A program made the position numbers and the translations under genes. From Myceligenerans pegani (GTDB taxonomy: Bacteria; Actinomycetota; Actinomycetes; Actinomycetales; Cellulomonadaceae), in assembly GCF_014892515.1 (NCBI RefSeq), contig NZ_JADBGR010000104.1, positions 224,464-288,463 of the forward strand: a stretch of 64,000 bases of DNA, read 5' to 3'. Position 1 is the stretch's first letter; each line of letters opens with the position of its first letter. Under the pieces are notes generated by a model. That model saw only the letters and a program-made list of their open reading frames with translations, had not been told where the DNA came from and made no database searches. This document shows positions 8,806 to 19,307 of this stretch, piece by piece.

Positions 8806-11043
8806 ATGACGGATATCCACGCCCCAGAGCGTGCGGAGCACCGGAGCGCCGGACCCGGTGCCGGCCCACGGAACGGCGCGGACCCCCGGAACGGCACCGG
8901 CGCGGCTTCCCCCTTCGCCACCTACCGGCCGGGCGACTACGTGCGCGACGTCATCGCCGCGCTCGTCCTCCTGCTCGCGCTCGCCCTGCCGTGGACCGCC
9001 GCGGACCACGGCGCCGACCGGGTCGAGGTCGTGCTCGCCACGGCGGTCTCGCTCGCGTCCCTCGCGCTGCCGTACCTGGCGCGGTTCGGCGCGCTGCCGG
9101 TGTCGTGGACCGTGCAGGCCACACGCAGGTGGCGGGTGTGGGCGAACGCGCCCACCGTCGTCGTCGCGCTGGTGGTGATCGCCCTCGACCTGGGCAGCGG
9201 ATCCGGCGTGGGGACCGGCGTCGGCCTCGGCCTCGCCGGAGCCCTGCTCGCCGCCACGCCGCGGGACAGCGAGCTCGGACCGGCCGAGCTCGACGGCCGC
9301 GTCCACGACCGGTGGCGCACCGGTCTCGCCCTGGCCGGCGGACTCGTCGCCGCCTGCGCGCTGGTCTCGCTCGTCCAGACGTACATCAGCGATCGCGAAC
9401 TCGGCCCGATGCTGCGGGCCCCCCTCGGGTTCGCCCTGGTCGCCGGCCTCCTCCTGCTCCTCGTGTTCGCGACCTGGCGCCGTGACCGCGCCGCGCGGCT
9501 CGTGCTGCTCGCCCTCGGCGTCGTCCTGATCGTCCTGGCCGTGTTCACCTCCGGCAGCGCGGTGCCCGGCGTGGAGTCCACCCACGGGCAGCGGTTCGGC
9601 CTCGTCCTGTTCCCGGCGCTCGCCGCGCTGGCCGGAGCCCCGGCCGTGCGGCGGTCACCGGTCTGGGAGTCCCGGGAGGCAGGCCCCGTGCCCGGCGCCG
9701 TCGACGTGTGGGTGCGCGCCGCGGTCCGCGCCTTCCAGGTCCTCGTGCTGTTCGCGCTGTGCAGCGCCGGGGGCGGCCTCGTCAGCCTCGTCGCCGACGG
9801 GTTCGACGTCGCGCCCCTGCTCCGCCTCATCCTCGGCCTCGTGATCGCGGGCGTCGCCTGGTTCGGGCAGCGCTCGCTGCGCCGCGACACCTCGACCGGG
9901 CACGTGCCGGCCGTCGGTGCCGCCTGCGTCACCGGCGTGCTGGGCCTCGTCGTGGTGGTCGCCACCTCCGGCGGCGGGGACGGCCCGCGGATCGTGGACC
10001 TCGTGACGGCCCTCGGGCTGCCGGGCATCGCCGCGTCCGCACTCATGGTCCCGAAGGCCGTGCGCGAGCACTTCCAGACCTCCGGGATCGCCGGTGACGG
10101 AGCCGCCGACCACAGCCCCGCGTGGATCTGGGCGCCGGCGGCCGCGGATCGTCCGGCGACGCTGCCGGACAAGCCGGCCCGCGAGCGCGAGCAGATCCCG
10201 ACGAGTGGCACGCACGTCGCTGCGTCCGCGCGCAGCGGTGCGGGGGCCGAGGACGGGGCTGCCGGCCAGGGCGCGCCGCCGGGTGCTCCCGCGTCCGGGG
10301 CCCAGCCCGTGGCGGACGCCGCCGCGACGCCGGACGCTGGCCCCTGGCAGCCCGCGGCCGAGCAGTCCACGGCAGGGCATACGACGGGGCAGAGCACGGT
10401 CGAGCAGGCCACGGCCGCGGCGCGGGCCACGGCGGCAGCGTCCGCCGGTACGGGCGACGAGCAGCCGTCCACGCGGGACGTCACCGCGATGCTGCGCCCC
10501 GCCTCCGGCGCCGGACCGGCCGCGCCCGCCGCCGCGTCGCCGGACTCCGGCAGCGTGCCGGCGACTCCGGACCGGCCGCGCAAGCGGGTCTCCTCGACCG
10601 GTGCCGTGCGCACGTACGCGGGTCAGGAGCACCGCGCCGCCTCGGGCGAGCAGCCGTCCGTGACACAGGTGGCCAAGCAGCCGACGGCCCGCGAGATGCA
10701 GAGCCTGGCGGCGCGGCAGGACGCCGCGCGCGAGACCGCCGTCATGCAGCCGGTCCAGGGCGGGGCCCGGCCCGCGGGCGTCGACCACGCCGCGCAGCCC
10801 ACGCTCGTCGGGCAGCCCGCCCAGCCGCAGCCCGCCCAGCCGCAGCAGCGCGCCTGGACCCCCGAGGTCGCCCTCGACCCGCGCACGCCGCTGGCCGATC
10901 TCGCCGTCATCGTGCAGGAGGCGCCCCACCTGCGGCCGCACGTCGCCCGGAACCCCTCCACGTACCCCGCGCTGCTCGACTGGCTCGGCGGGCTCGGCGA
11001 CCCGGACGTGGACGCCGCGCTCCGCTCGCGCCGACAAGTGTGA
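8806..11043 (+). CDS. Multi-pass membrane protein with Pro/Ala-rich linker and variant leucine-rich repeat C-terminus
   Basis: A 745-residue protein with AGGAG six bases before the ATG. Residues ~45-415 contain about ten hydrophobic helices. Residues ~430-680 are a low-complexity Ala/Pro/Gln/Gly linker. The last ~60 residues (ALDPRTPLADLAVIVQEAPH onward, with LRPHVARNPSTYPALLDWL) match the variant leucine-rich repeat seen at the ends of many actinobacterial proteins. The function of this architecture is not known to me; the repeat probably mediates protein contacts in the cytoplasm. alaA starts two bases after the stop. Confidence 0.75.
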   Translation: MTDIHAPERAEHRSAGPGAGPRNGADPRNGTGAASPFATYRPGDYVRDVIAALVLLLALALPWTAADHGADRVEVVLATAVSLASLALPYLARFGALPVSWTVQATRRWRVWANAPTVVVALVVIALDLGSGSGVGTGVGLGLAGALLAATPRDSELGPAELDGRVHDRWRTGLALAGGLVAACALVSLVQTYISDRELGPMLRAPLGFALVAGLLLLLVFATWRRDRAARLVLLALGVVLIVLAVFTSGSAVPGVESTHGQRFGLVLFPALAALAGAPAVRRSPVWESREAGPVPGAVDVWVRAAVRAFQVLVLFALCSAGGGLVSLVADGFDVAPLLRLILGLVIAGVAWFGQRSLRRDTSTGHVPAVGAACVTGVLGLVVVVATSGGGDGPRIVDLVTALGLPGIAASALMVPKAVREHFQTSGIAGDGAADHSPAWIWAPAAADRPATLPDKPAREREQIPTSGTHVAASARSGAGAEDGAAGQGAPPGAPASGAQPVADAAATPDAGPWQPAAEQSTAGHTTGQSTVEQATAAARATAAASAGTGDEQPSTRDVTAMLRPASGAGPAAPAAASPDSGSVPATPDRPRKRVSSTGAVRTYAGQEHRAASGEQPSVTQVAKQPTAREMQSLAARQDAARETAVMQPVQGGARPAGVDHAAQPTLVGQPAQPQPAQPQQRAWTPEVALDPRTPLADLAVIVQEAPHLRPHVARNPSTYPALLDWLGGLGDPDVDAALRSRRQV

Positions 11044-11045
11044 GA

Positions 11046-12272
11046 ATGCTGCCTGTGCGCCCCATCACCCAGTCGAACAAGCTGCGCGACGTCCGGTACG
11101 ACGTGCGCGGGCCCATCCTGGTCGAGGCCGAGCGGCTCGAGGCGGAGGGCCACCAGGTCCTGAAGCTGAACATCGGCAACCCGGCGCCCTTCGGATTCGA
11201 GGCGCCGGACGTCGTCGTCGACGGGCTGCGGAAGCACCTGCGCGAGGCGGAGGGCTACTCCGACTCCCGCGGCATCCTCCCGGCGCGCGAGGCCGTGTCG
11301 GCCTACTACACGGGCCGCGGGCTGGACGTCACGCCCACCGACGTGTTCATCGGCAGCGGCGTGTCCGAGATGATCTCGCTCGTGCTGCAGGCGCTCGTGG
11401 ACGACGGTGACGAGGTGCTCATCCCCGCGCCCGACTACCCGCTGTGGACCGGCGCCGTGACGCTCACCGGCGGCACGCCCGTGCACTACGGGTGCGACGA
11501 GGCGGCCGGCTGGTCACCCGACCTGGCCGACCTGGAGTCCAGGATCACGCCGCACACCAAGGCGCTCGTGGTGATCAACCCGAACAACCCCACCGGAGCG
11601 GTCTACCCGCCCGAGACGGTGCGGGCGCTGGCCGACATCGCGCGGCGGCACGGGCTCGTGCTCCTGAGCGACGAGATCTACGAGAAGATCCTGTTCGACG
11701 GCGCGACCCACCACCACACCGCCACGTTCGCGGGCGACGACGTGCTGTGCCTGACCTTCTCCGGGCTGTCCAAGGCCTACCGCGTGGCCGGGTTCCGGTC
11801 CGGCTGGGTGGCGGTCACCGGACCGAAGCAGCTCGCCACCGACTTCCTCGAGGGCCTGACCCTGCTGGCGAACATGCGCATGTGCGCCAACGTCCCGGCG
11901 CAGTACGCGATCCCGGCGGCGCTCGGCGGCGACCCGGGCGTCGTCGACGAGCTCCTGCTGCCCGGCGGGCGGCTGCTCGAACAGCGCGACACGGCCGTGC
12001 GCCTGCTCAACGAGATCCCCGGGGTGCACACGGTCGCCCCGCAGGGCGCGCTCTACTGCTTCCCGCGCCTGGACCCCGCGGTCTACGCGGTGGACGACGA
12101 CGAGAAGCTGGTGCTCGAACTGCTCCGGGAGAAGCACATCCTGGTGACCCACGGGACCGGCTTCAACTGGCCGTCCCCGGACCACTTCCGCCTGGTCATG
12201 CTGCCGAGGGTGGACGTCCTGAAGGACGCGATCGGTCGCATCGCGGACTTCCTGGACACGAAGCGGGTCTGA
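11046..12272 (+). CDS. alaA: Alanine (glutamate-pyruvate) aminotransferase AlaA
   Basis: A 408-residue fold-type I PLP aminotransferase closely resembling E. coli AlaA along its length. Shared blocks include KLNIGNPAPFGF, PAPDYPLWT, INPNNPTGAVY, the Schiff-base lysine in SGLSKAYRVAGFRSGW, and GTGFNWPSPDHFR near the C-terminus. It would make alanine from pyruvate using glutamate. The ATG at 11046 follows the previous stop by two bases. A GTG at 11055 is an alternative start. It precedes leuA, another pyruvate-linked amino-acid gene, but a separate leader region divides them. Confidence 0.93.
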   Translation: MLPVRPITQSNKLRDVRYDVRGPILVEAERLEAEGHQVLKLNIGNPAPFGFEAPDVVVDGLRKHLREAEGYSDSRGILPAREAVSAYYTGRGLDVTPTDVFIGSGVSEMISLVLQALVDDGDEVLIPAPDYPLWTGAVTLTGGTPVHYGCDEAAGWSPDLADLESRITPHTKALVVINPNNPTGAVYPPETVRALADIARRHGLVLLSDEIYEKILFDGATHHHTATFAGDDVLCLTFSGLSKAYRVAGFRSGWVAVTGPKQLATDFLEGLTLLANMRMCANVPAQYAIPAALGGDPGVVDELLLPGGRLLEQRDTAVRLLNEIPGVHTVAPQGALYCFPRLDPAVYAVDDDEKLVLELLREKHILVTHGTGFNWPSPDHFRLVMLPRVDVLKDAIGRIADFLDTKRV

Positions 12273-12327
12273 GGTCGGTGACCAACGCGGCACCACATCG
12301 TGGACAGGTGTGGTGCGGGCAACACGC

Positions 12328-14341
<2,014 letters not shown>

Positions 14342-14698
14342 GGAACCCTCCGGCCTCGTGCCCCGAGGTCGCTCCCGCTGTCGGATGATCGGCTCCCGCG
14401 GGAGGAGGACCGATCATCCGACAGCGCTCCTCGACCGGATCAGCCGGCGCGAGCCTGCAGGCATGAGATTGCCGGCATGAGCACGAGGTTGCCGCGCATC
14501 GCCCGAGAAGATCGCGGCGCGCAACCCGGACGCGTTCTGACGCCGTGAGCGCGGGCTGTGGCCGGAGCGGCCCCGTTCGCGGCCTCCGGGACGCCGTCGT
14601 GCTGACAACGTTGTCCCAGCGGCCGCCGCGCGCGCCGGGCGGCAAGCCCGGGCGAACGCGGCCCGTTCCGTCCGGAGGGGCCCGCGATCTCTGGCAGG
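14342..14698. other. Intergenic region between leuA and the L7/L12-like membrane gene
   Basis: About 357 bases without a convincing gene. It holds the long hairpin at 14377-14425. Beyond it, 14450-14530 is irregular sequence whose plus strand ends in an open frame (..KIAARNPDAF, stop at ~14530) resembling the tail of a lost gene, but too short to identify. GGAGGGG at 14673-14679 and CAGGAT at 14695-14700 precede the next gene. Confidence 0.5.
14377..14425. terminator. Long hairpin after leuA, putative terminator
   Basis: A perfect 16-bp inverted repeat (GCTGTCGGATGATCGG at 14377-14392; complement at 14410-14425) encloses a 17-nt loop. The loop itself contains the 12-bp palindrome CTCCCGCGGGAG (14393-14404). 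It lies 36 bases after the leuA stop. There is no T-tract, which is common for actinobacterial intrinsic terminators. A transposon-derived inverted repeat is an alternative. Confidence 0.6.
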
Positions 14699-14707
14699 AT
14701 GCCCTCT

Positions 14708-15559
14708 GTGAAGCACGGCACACGGGTAGCGTTGTTCCTGGTGGGAGCGCTCGTCTATACCTCCTCGGTGGAGGGGCGGGAGGCGCTCGCCGGGTGGTTC
14801 GACGGTGTCCTGTGGTCGGTTGCCACGATCCTGCTGGTCCTCGCGGTGCGGCATCCCGCCCACGACGTCGTCGATCCGAGAAGCTCCGTGGTGCGTGTGC
14901 TCGACACGGGCGGGTCGTCGCGGAACCGGGTGCGCGCGATCCTCGGGCTGGCGCCCCTCGGCGCCGTCGAACGGGAGCGCCCGCCCGGGGCGCCGCGACC
15001 CGGGCGGGGCGCCGCGCAGGAGGGCTGGATCGTCGCGTACGGCCTGACCCGTGTCCGGGCCGAGCAGGCCGTGGCGCACCTCGCGGTGCGGGGGATCCGT
15101 GCCGTGCGGGACGTGGACCCGCTGCACGTCGTGCGCAGGCTGCTCCTGCACGCGGCGCCGGTCGTGATCGCGCCGGTGGTGGTCACGGTGGTCGGCCGGT
15201 TCGAGCTGCTGCCGTACGTGGGCCCGCTCAGCGTGGTGGTGGTGTGGGCGGTGCTCGTCTTCCTCGCCTACCTGGCGATCGACGTGCTGGTCGCGCGTCG
15301 CGGCACCGCCGATCCCGAGTTCTCCGTCGACGGGCCGTTCACCGTGCGGCTGGTGGGCATGGACGCGACGGCCGGGCGCGACGCCGTGGAGCTCATCAGC
15401 GCGTTGTGCCAGGTCGCGGCCCTCGGCCTGGATGACGCGCGCACCCTGTTCCGCACCATCCCGGCGACGGTCGCGGAGCGCGTCACCGCGGCGGAGGCCG
15501 ACCGCTACCGCACCGCGCTGGAACGGGCGGGCGCCACCGTGGAGGTCGTGGGCAGGTAG
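14708..15559 (+). CDS. Membrane protein with ribosomal L7/L12-like C-terminal domain
   Basis: About 283 residues. There are two N-terminal hydrophobic segments (near residues 5-40) and a further pair around 145-195. The final ~75 residues (TVRLVGMDATAGRDAVELISALCQVAALGLDDARTLF... GATVEVVG) reproduce the pattern of the L7/L12 C-terminal domain: a strand, a helix with xLGLxxAxxLxxxxP, and a closing AGATVEV strand. GTG 14708 is preferred because CAGGAT lies seven bases upstream. ATG at 14699 would add three residues. Role unknown. L7/L12-like domains elsewhere dock translation factors or other partners. Confidence 0.7.
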   Translation: MKHGTRVALFLVGALVYTSSVEGREALAGWFDGVLWSVATILLVLAVRHPAHDVVDPRSSVVRVLDTGGSSRNRVRAILGLAPLGAVERERPPGAPRPGRGAAQEGWIVAYGLTRVRAEQAVAHLAVRGIRAVRDVDPLHVVRRLLLHAAPVVIAPVVVTVVGRFELLPYVGPLSVVVVWAVLVFLAYLAIDVLVARRGTADPEFSVDGPFTVRLVGMDATAGRDAVELISALCQVAALGLDDARTLFRTIPATVAERVTAAEADRYRTALERAGATVEVVGR

Positions 15560-15562
15560 CGT
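15557..15562 (+). promoter_or_regulatory. -10-like hexamer of acetamidase gene
   Basis: TAGCGT overlaps the TAG stop of the previous gene and lies exactly six bases before the acetamidase ATG, with no Shine-Dalgarno in between. The spacing fits a leaderless promoter. Confidence 0.4.
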
Positions 15563-15568
15563 CTGCGC

Positions 15569-16693
15569 ATGCGCGACCAGATCATCCTCCAGCCCGGCAC
15601 CGACGTCCCCGCGGGCGTGCACTACCTGGCCACCCAGCGGGACACGGCCTTCTGGGGCCGCCTGCCGTGCGCCGCCGACGAGCCGGTCCTCACCGTGGAC
15701 CCGGGGGACGACGTCGTGATCGACACCCTGTCCCACGAGGGCATCCTCGAGGACCAGGGGTCGGATCCGCTCACCTGGTTCGCCGAGCGGGGCGTGCCCG
15801 ACGGCGCGGTGCTGGCCGACGCGGTCGAGCTGACGCGCGCCGCCCGCGCGGGCGAGCACGCGAGCCGGCTCGGCGTCCGCATCCCCGGGATGCCGGACTC
15901 GCCCGGCGGCCACGGCGGCCACGTGGTGACCGGACCGATCGCGGTGCGCGGCGCCCGCCCCGGCGACCTGCTGGCGATCCGCGTCCTGGAAGCGACGCCG
16001 CGCGTCCCCTACGGCGTCATCTCCAACCGGCACGGCCGCGGCGCGCTGCCCGGGGAGTACCCCGCCGGCGGCGCGCCGGCCGTCAGCGTGTTCGCGTCGG
16101 TGGACGACGACGGGCGCGGGCGCATCCCGCTGTCCGCTGACGCCCGGTCCACCGTCGGGTTCGACCTCGCGCCCTTCTGCGGGATCATGGGCGTCGCCGC
16201 CGCGGGCGGCGAGCGACCCCACTCCGTGCCGCCGGGCAGGTTCGGCGGCAACCTCGACATCAACCTCCTCGGCGCGGGCACCACGCTCTACCTGCCCGTG
16301 CAGGCCGACGGCGCGCTGGCGTACGTCGGCGACCCGCACTTCGCGCAGGGCGACGGCGAGGTGGCGCTGACCGCGTTCGAGGCCTCCCTGCGGATGCGGC
16401 TGCGCCTCGACCTGATCCCGGCCGGCGAGGCGACCGCCATGTTCGGGGAACTGGCCGGCCCGCTGGGGGAGACGCGCGACTTCCTCGTCCCCACGGGCCT
16501 GGACCGCGACCTCGACGTGGCCGTGCAGGACTGCGTCCGCGCGGCCATCGCTCTGCTCCGCGCCCGGTACGGGATGGACGCCGAGCACGCCTACGCCTAC
16601 CTGTCGGCCGCGACGGACTTCGACATCTCGCAGGTCGTGGACGTCGTCAAGGGCGTCCACGCGAAGATCCGCAAGTCGGACTTCGGTAGCTGA
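15569..16693 (+). CDS. Acetamidase/formamidase family protein
   Basis: A 374-residue member of the FmdA/AmdA family, which hydrolyses short aliphatic amides to ammonia and the carboxylate. Family marks include VDPGDDVVIDTLSHEG near the N-terminus, the HVVTGPIAVRGARPGDLLAIRVLE block, the FGGNLDINLL motif and YLPVQADGALAYVGDPHFAQGDGE (20-residue limit applied to each). No signal peptide. The next gene is an amidase, so the pair may serve nitrogen scavenging from amides, perhaps alongside the purine operon downstream. Exact substrate unknown. Confidence 0.88.
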   Translation: MRDQIILQPGTDVPAGVHYLATQRDTAFWGRLPCAADEPVLTVDPGDDVVIDTLSHEGILEDQGSDPLTWFAERGVPDGAVLADAVELTRAARAGEHASRLGVRIPGMPDSPGGHGGHVVTGPIAVRGARPGDLLAIRVLEATPRVPYGVISNRHGRGALPGEYPAGGAPAVSVFASVDDDGRGRIPLSADARSTVGFDLAPFCGIMGVAAAGGERPHSVPPGRFGGNLDINLLGAGTTLYLPVQADGALAYVGDPHFAQGDGEVALTAFEASLRMRLRLDLIPAGEATAMFGELAGPLGETRDFLVPTGLDRDLDVAVQDCVRAAIALLRARYGMDAEHAYAYLSAATDFDISQVVDVVKGVHAKIRKSDFGS

Positions 16694-16727
16694 CACGACC
16701 GACCGGGTCGGCCGCACGGCTGGCACC

Positions 16728-17954
16728 ATGGCCCGCATGGACAGCTCAGTGTGGCGGGTGCTCGGGGGCGACGGCGGGGCGCTGGTGGCGCCGACGGGTT
16801 CCGGCGTGCTCGACGGCGAGACCGTCGCCGTCAAGGATCTCTTCGCGGTGGCCGGGCAGCGGGTCGGGGCCGGGAACCCGGCCTGGCTCGAACGGGCGGA
16901 CGTCGAGCCGGCGCACGCCCCCGCCGTCGCCCGGCTCCTCGCGGCGGGCGCCGCGGTCACCGGGATCGCGCGGACCGAGGAGTTCGCCTGGTCCCTCACC
17001 GGCGCGAACGCCCACTACGGCACGCCGCCCAACCCGGCCGCGCCCGGTCGGATCTCCGGCGGGTCGACGTCGGGCCCGGCGACCGCCGTCGCGGGTGGCG
17101 AGGTGAGCATCGGGCTCGGCACCGACACCTCTGGATCGATCCGCGTCCCCGCCGCCTACCAGAGACTCTGGGGCTTCCGCCCCACGCACGGCGTGATCTC
17201 GGGCGACGGCGTGCTGCCGCTCGCGCCGTCGTTCGACACGGTCGGCTGGCTGACCCGGGACCCGGACCTGCTGGCGCGCGTGGGCGACGTGCTGCTCCCG
17301 CCGGACACGGCCGGGCCCGCGGACCGGGCCGGCACGCCGATCACCGGAGCCGCACCGTTCCAGGGCCGGCTCGTCCCGGCCGGAGGTCTTCTCGAACTGG
17401 CCGAGCCGGGGGTGCGGTCGGCCGTCGAGGCCTGGCTCGGCGGCCAGGTGGCGTCGGACGGGGCGTCCCACCGCGCCGGCCTCGACGCCCCGCCCTTCAC
17501 CGGACTCCCGGACGAGTGGGTCCAGGCCGTTCGCGTGGTGCAGGCCGCCGAGGCCTGGGAGGCGCACGGCGAGTGGATCGCCGACCACCTCGACGAGCTC
17601 GGGCCGGCCGTGCGGGGGCGCTTCCAGTTCGCGCGCTCCGTCACCCCCGGCGAGGCCGCCGCGGCCCGGAAGACCGCCGCCGAGGCGCGGTCGGCGATCC
17701 GCGACCGACTCGGCGACGACGTGCTCGTCCTGCCCGCTGCCTCGTCGGTCGCCCCGCCCGCCGGCGACCCCGACGCCGCCGAGGCCGTCCGCGCCGCCAC
17801 CGTCACGCTCTGCGCCACGGTGGTGCTCGGCGGCCTCCCGGCGCTCGCGGTCCCGCTCCGGACGGCGGACGACCTCCCGACGGCGGCCTGCCTGGTGGGC
17901 CCGGCAGGTTCGGACCGCACCCTCCTGGCCATGGCGTCGCAGCTCACCGCCTGA
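16728..17954 (+). CDS. Amidase-signature family hydrolase
   Basis: A 408-residue amidase-signature enzyme. The catalytic triad is visible: Lys in VAVKDLF (near residue 37), the cis-Ser in GRISGGSTSGPA, and the nucleophilic Ser in GTDTSGSIRVPAA. Shorter than the ~470 residues typical of GatA, and without gatB/gatC neighbours, so a catabolic amidase is more likely than a tRNA amidotransferase. Two possible ATG starts lie nine bases apart (16728, 16737). Its end overlaps the convergent Dabb gene by 11 bases. Confidence 0.88.
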   Translation: MARMDSSVWRVLGGDGGALVAPTGSGVLDGETVAVKDLFAVAGQRVGAGNPAWLERADVEPAHAPAVARLLAAGAAVTGIARTEEFAWSLTGANAHYGTPPNPAAPGRISGGSTSGPATAVAGGEVSIGLGTDTSGSIRVPAAYQRLWGFRPTHGVISGDGVLPLAPSFDTVGWLTRDPDLLARVGDVLLPPDTAGPADRAGTPITGAAPFQGRLVPAGGLLELAEPGVRSAVEAWLGGQVASDGASHRAGLDAPPFTGLPDEWVQAVRVVQAAEAWEAHGEWIADHLDELGPAVRGRFQFARSVTPGEAAAARKTAAEARSAIRDRLGDDVLVLPAASSVAPPAGDPDAAEAVRAATVTLCATVVLGGLPALAVPLRTADDLPTAACLVGPAGSDRTLLAMASQLTA

Positions 17955-18420
17955 GCCGGCCTGGCCCGGCCCGGCCTGACTCGGGGGCCGCCGGCGCCCG
18001 TCGGGTCCCGTGCCTGCCGGGAGCGGCGCTGCCCGTGTACTCGCCGATGTCGGAGACGAGCTCGGCGATGTCGGGCCTGCTCTCGAACCGGCGCCGGTGG
18101 ATCGCGGCGATCCTCTCCCCGACCTCCGGGTCCATGCCGTCGGAGATGTCGAACGACATGAACGTGTCGACCAGCGGCAGGCCGATCCGGTCCACTTCCA
18201 GGTGCGCAGGGTGGTTCATCATCTCCTCGTAGGCGTCCAGGTCCTCCATCACGGAGACGGCGGCGTACTCGAACTCACCGCCGAAGTCGCGGCCGACGGC
18301 GCTCCGGACGACCGGCGGTGTCATGGCCCGGTTCGCCTCGCGCATCTTCTCGAGCGCGGCGTCCACCTGGTCCTGGGAGAGCCCGGGCTTGGGAGTGAAG
18401 CGAATGACGTGGTAGATCAT
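17944..18420 (-). CDS. Dabb (stress-responsive A/B barrel) domain protein
   Basis: A 158-residue protein. Residues 1-110 have the small dimeric alpha/beta-barrel pattern: MIYHVIRFTPKPGL opening strand, and a central YEEMMNHPAHLEV helix/strand as in Dabb proteins. The tail from ~133 is a basic Pro/Arg/Ala-rich extension that overlaps the end of the convergent amidase gene. It is third in a minus-strand operon with an exporter and an NmrA-type protein, each joined by a 4-bp stop/start overlap. Function unknown; small Dabb proteins sometimes act on aromatic or polyketide compounds. Confidence 0.75.
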   Translation of the reverse strand: MIYHVIRFTPKPGLSQDQVDAALEKMREANRAMTPPVVRSAVGRDFGGEFEYAAVSVMEDLDAYEEMMNHPAHLEVDRIGLPLVDTFMSFDISDGMDPEVGERIAAIHRRRFESRPDIAELVSDIGEYTGSAAPGRHGTRRAPAAPESGRAGPGRLRR

Positions 18421-19307
18421 CGTGCTGCCTCTCCGGTAGGTGTCTTCTCCGCAGGTGCCGCCGCGAAGACGGCCGCGTGGTCACGGGCGAAGTCGGTCAG
18501 GTCGCGGGCCGGCCGGCCGGTGAGGTCGGCGACGGACGAGTGCACCTCGGACGCCTCGCCGCGCGCGTAGTGGGCGTAGTCCTCGACCAGGCCGTTGACC
18601 TGCCAGGGCGGGAGGATCCCGGACAGCATGGCCGCGAAGCGGTCGGCCGGGACGTCCCGGAAGGTGATGTCGCGCCCGGTGACATCCGAGAGCGCCCGCG
18701 CGATCTCGTGGTGACTCACGGCGCGGGGGCCGGTCAGCGTGTACGTCCGGCCGTCGTGGCCCGTGCCGGCGAGGACGGCGGCGGCGCTCTCGGCGATGTC
18801 CCTCGTGTCGATCGCGCTGACGGTGGCATCGCCGATGGGCGCGCCGAACCAGCCCTGTGCGATGGTCGCGGCCATGCCGAACAGTCCCTGCAGGTACAGG
18901 TTGGGGCGCAGGACCGTGTGGTCCAGGCCGATCCGCCGCACGTGGGACTCGACCTCGGCGTGCCAGCGCAGGAACCGCACCGGCGAGTCGGCGGTGGCCG
19001 CGTACTGGGACAGCAGCACCAGCCGCTGCACGCCGGCCTCGCGCGCCAGGTCGGCGAAGCGGATCTGCACCGCGGCCGCGTCCTCGGCCGAAGGGCTGTT
19101 GAGGAAGACGGCGTCGACGCCGTCCAGCGCCGCGGCGAGAGACACCGGATCCTTCAGGTCGGCGACGACGGTCTCGGCGCCGTCGATGTCGCGGCCGGCG
19201 TGGCGGGTCATGGCGCGGACGCCGAGGCCGCGGACGCGCAGGGCGGGAACCAGCGCGGAACCGACGGTTCCGGTCGCGCCGGTCACGAGGACGGTGGGTG
19301 CGTTCAT
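18417..19307 (-). CDS. NmrA-family NAD(P)-binding oxidoreductase
   Basis: A 296-residue atypical short-chain dehydrogenase/NmrA-like protein. The N-terminal dinucleotide loop VTGATGTVGSALV is present, and a downstream LLSQYAATADSPVRFL segment follows the family's azoreductase/NmrA pattern. Cytoplasmic. ATGA overlaps on both sides couple it to the MFS exporter upstream and the Dabb protein downstream. It may modify or sense a quinone-like or xenobiotic compound that the exporter removes; this is inference. Confidence 0.88.
   Translation of the reverse strand: MNAPTVLVTGATGTVGSALVPALRVRGLGVRAMTRHAGRDIDGAETVVADLKDPVSLAAALDGVDAVFLNSPSAEDAAAVQIRFADLAREAGVQRLVLLSQYAATADSPVRFLRWHAEVESHVRRIGLDHTVLRPNLYLQGLFGMAATIAQGWFGAPIGDATVSAIDTRDIAESAAAVLAGTGHDGRTYTLTGPRAVSHHEIARALSDVTGRDITFRDVPADRFAAMLSGILPPWQVNGLVEDYAHYARGEASEVHSSVADLTGRPARDLTDFARDHAAVFAAAPAEKTPTGEAAR

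Noticed and set aside
14500..14530. Short plus-strand frame ending KIAARNPDAF, possible tail of a lost gene
   Set aside because: Too short and without start or neighbours to support a gene; mentioned only as a possible relic.
14414..16999. 861-codon minus-strand frame across the acetamidase region
   Set aside because: No recognisable domain and skewed composition. The plus strand carries well-conserved genes with proper starts.
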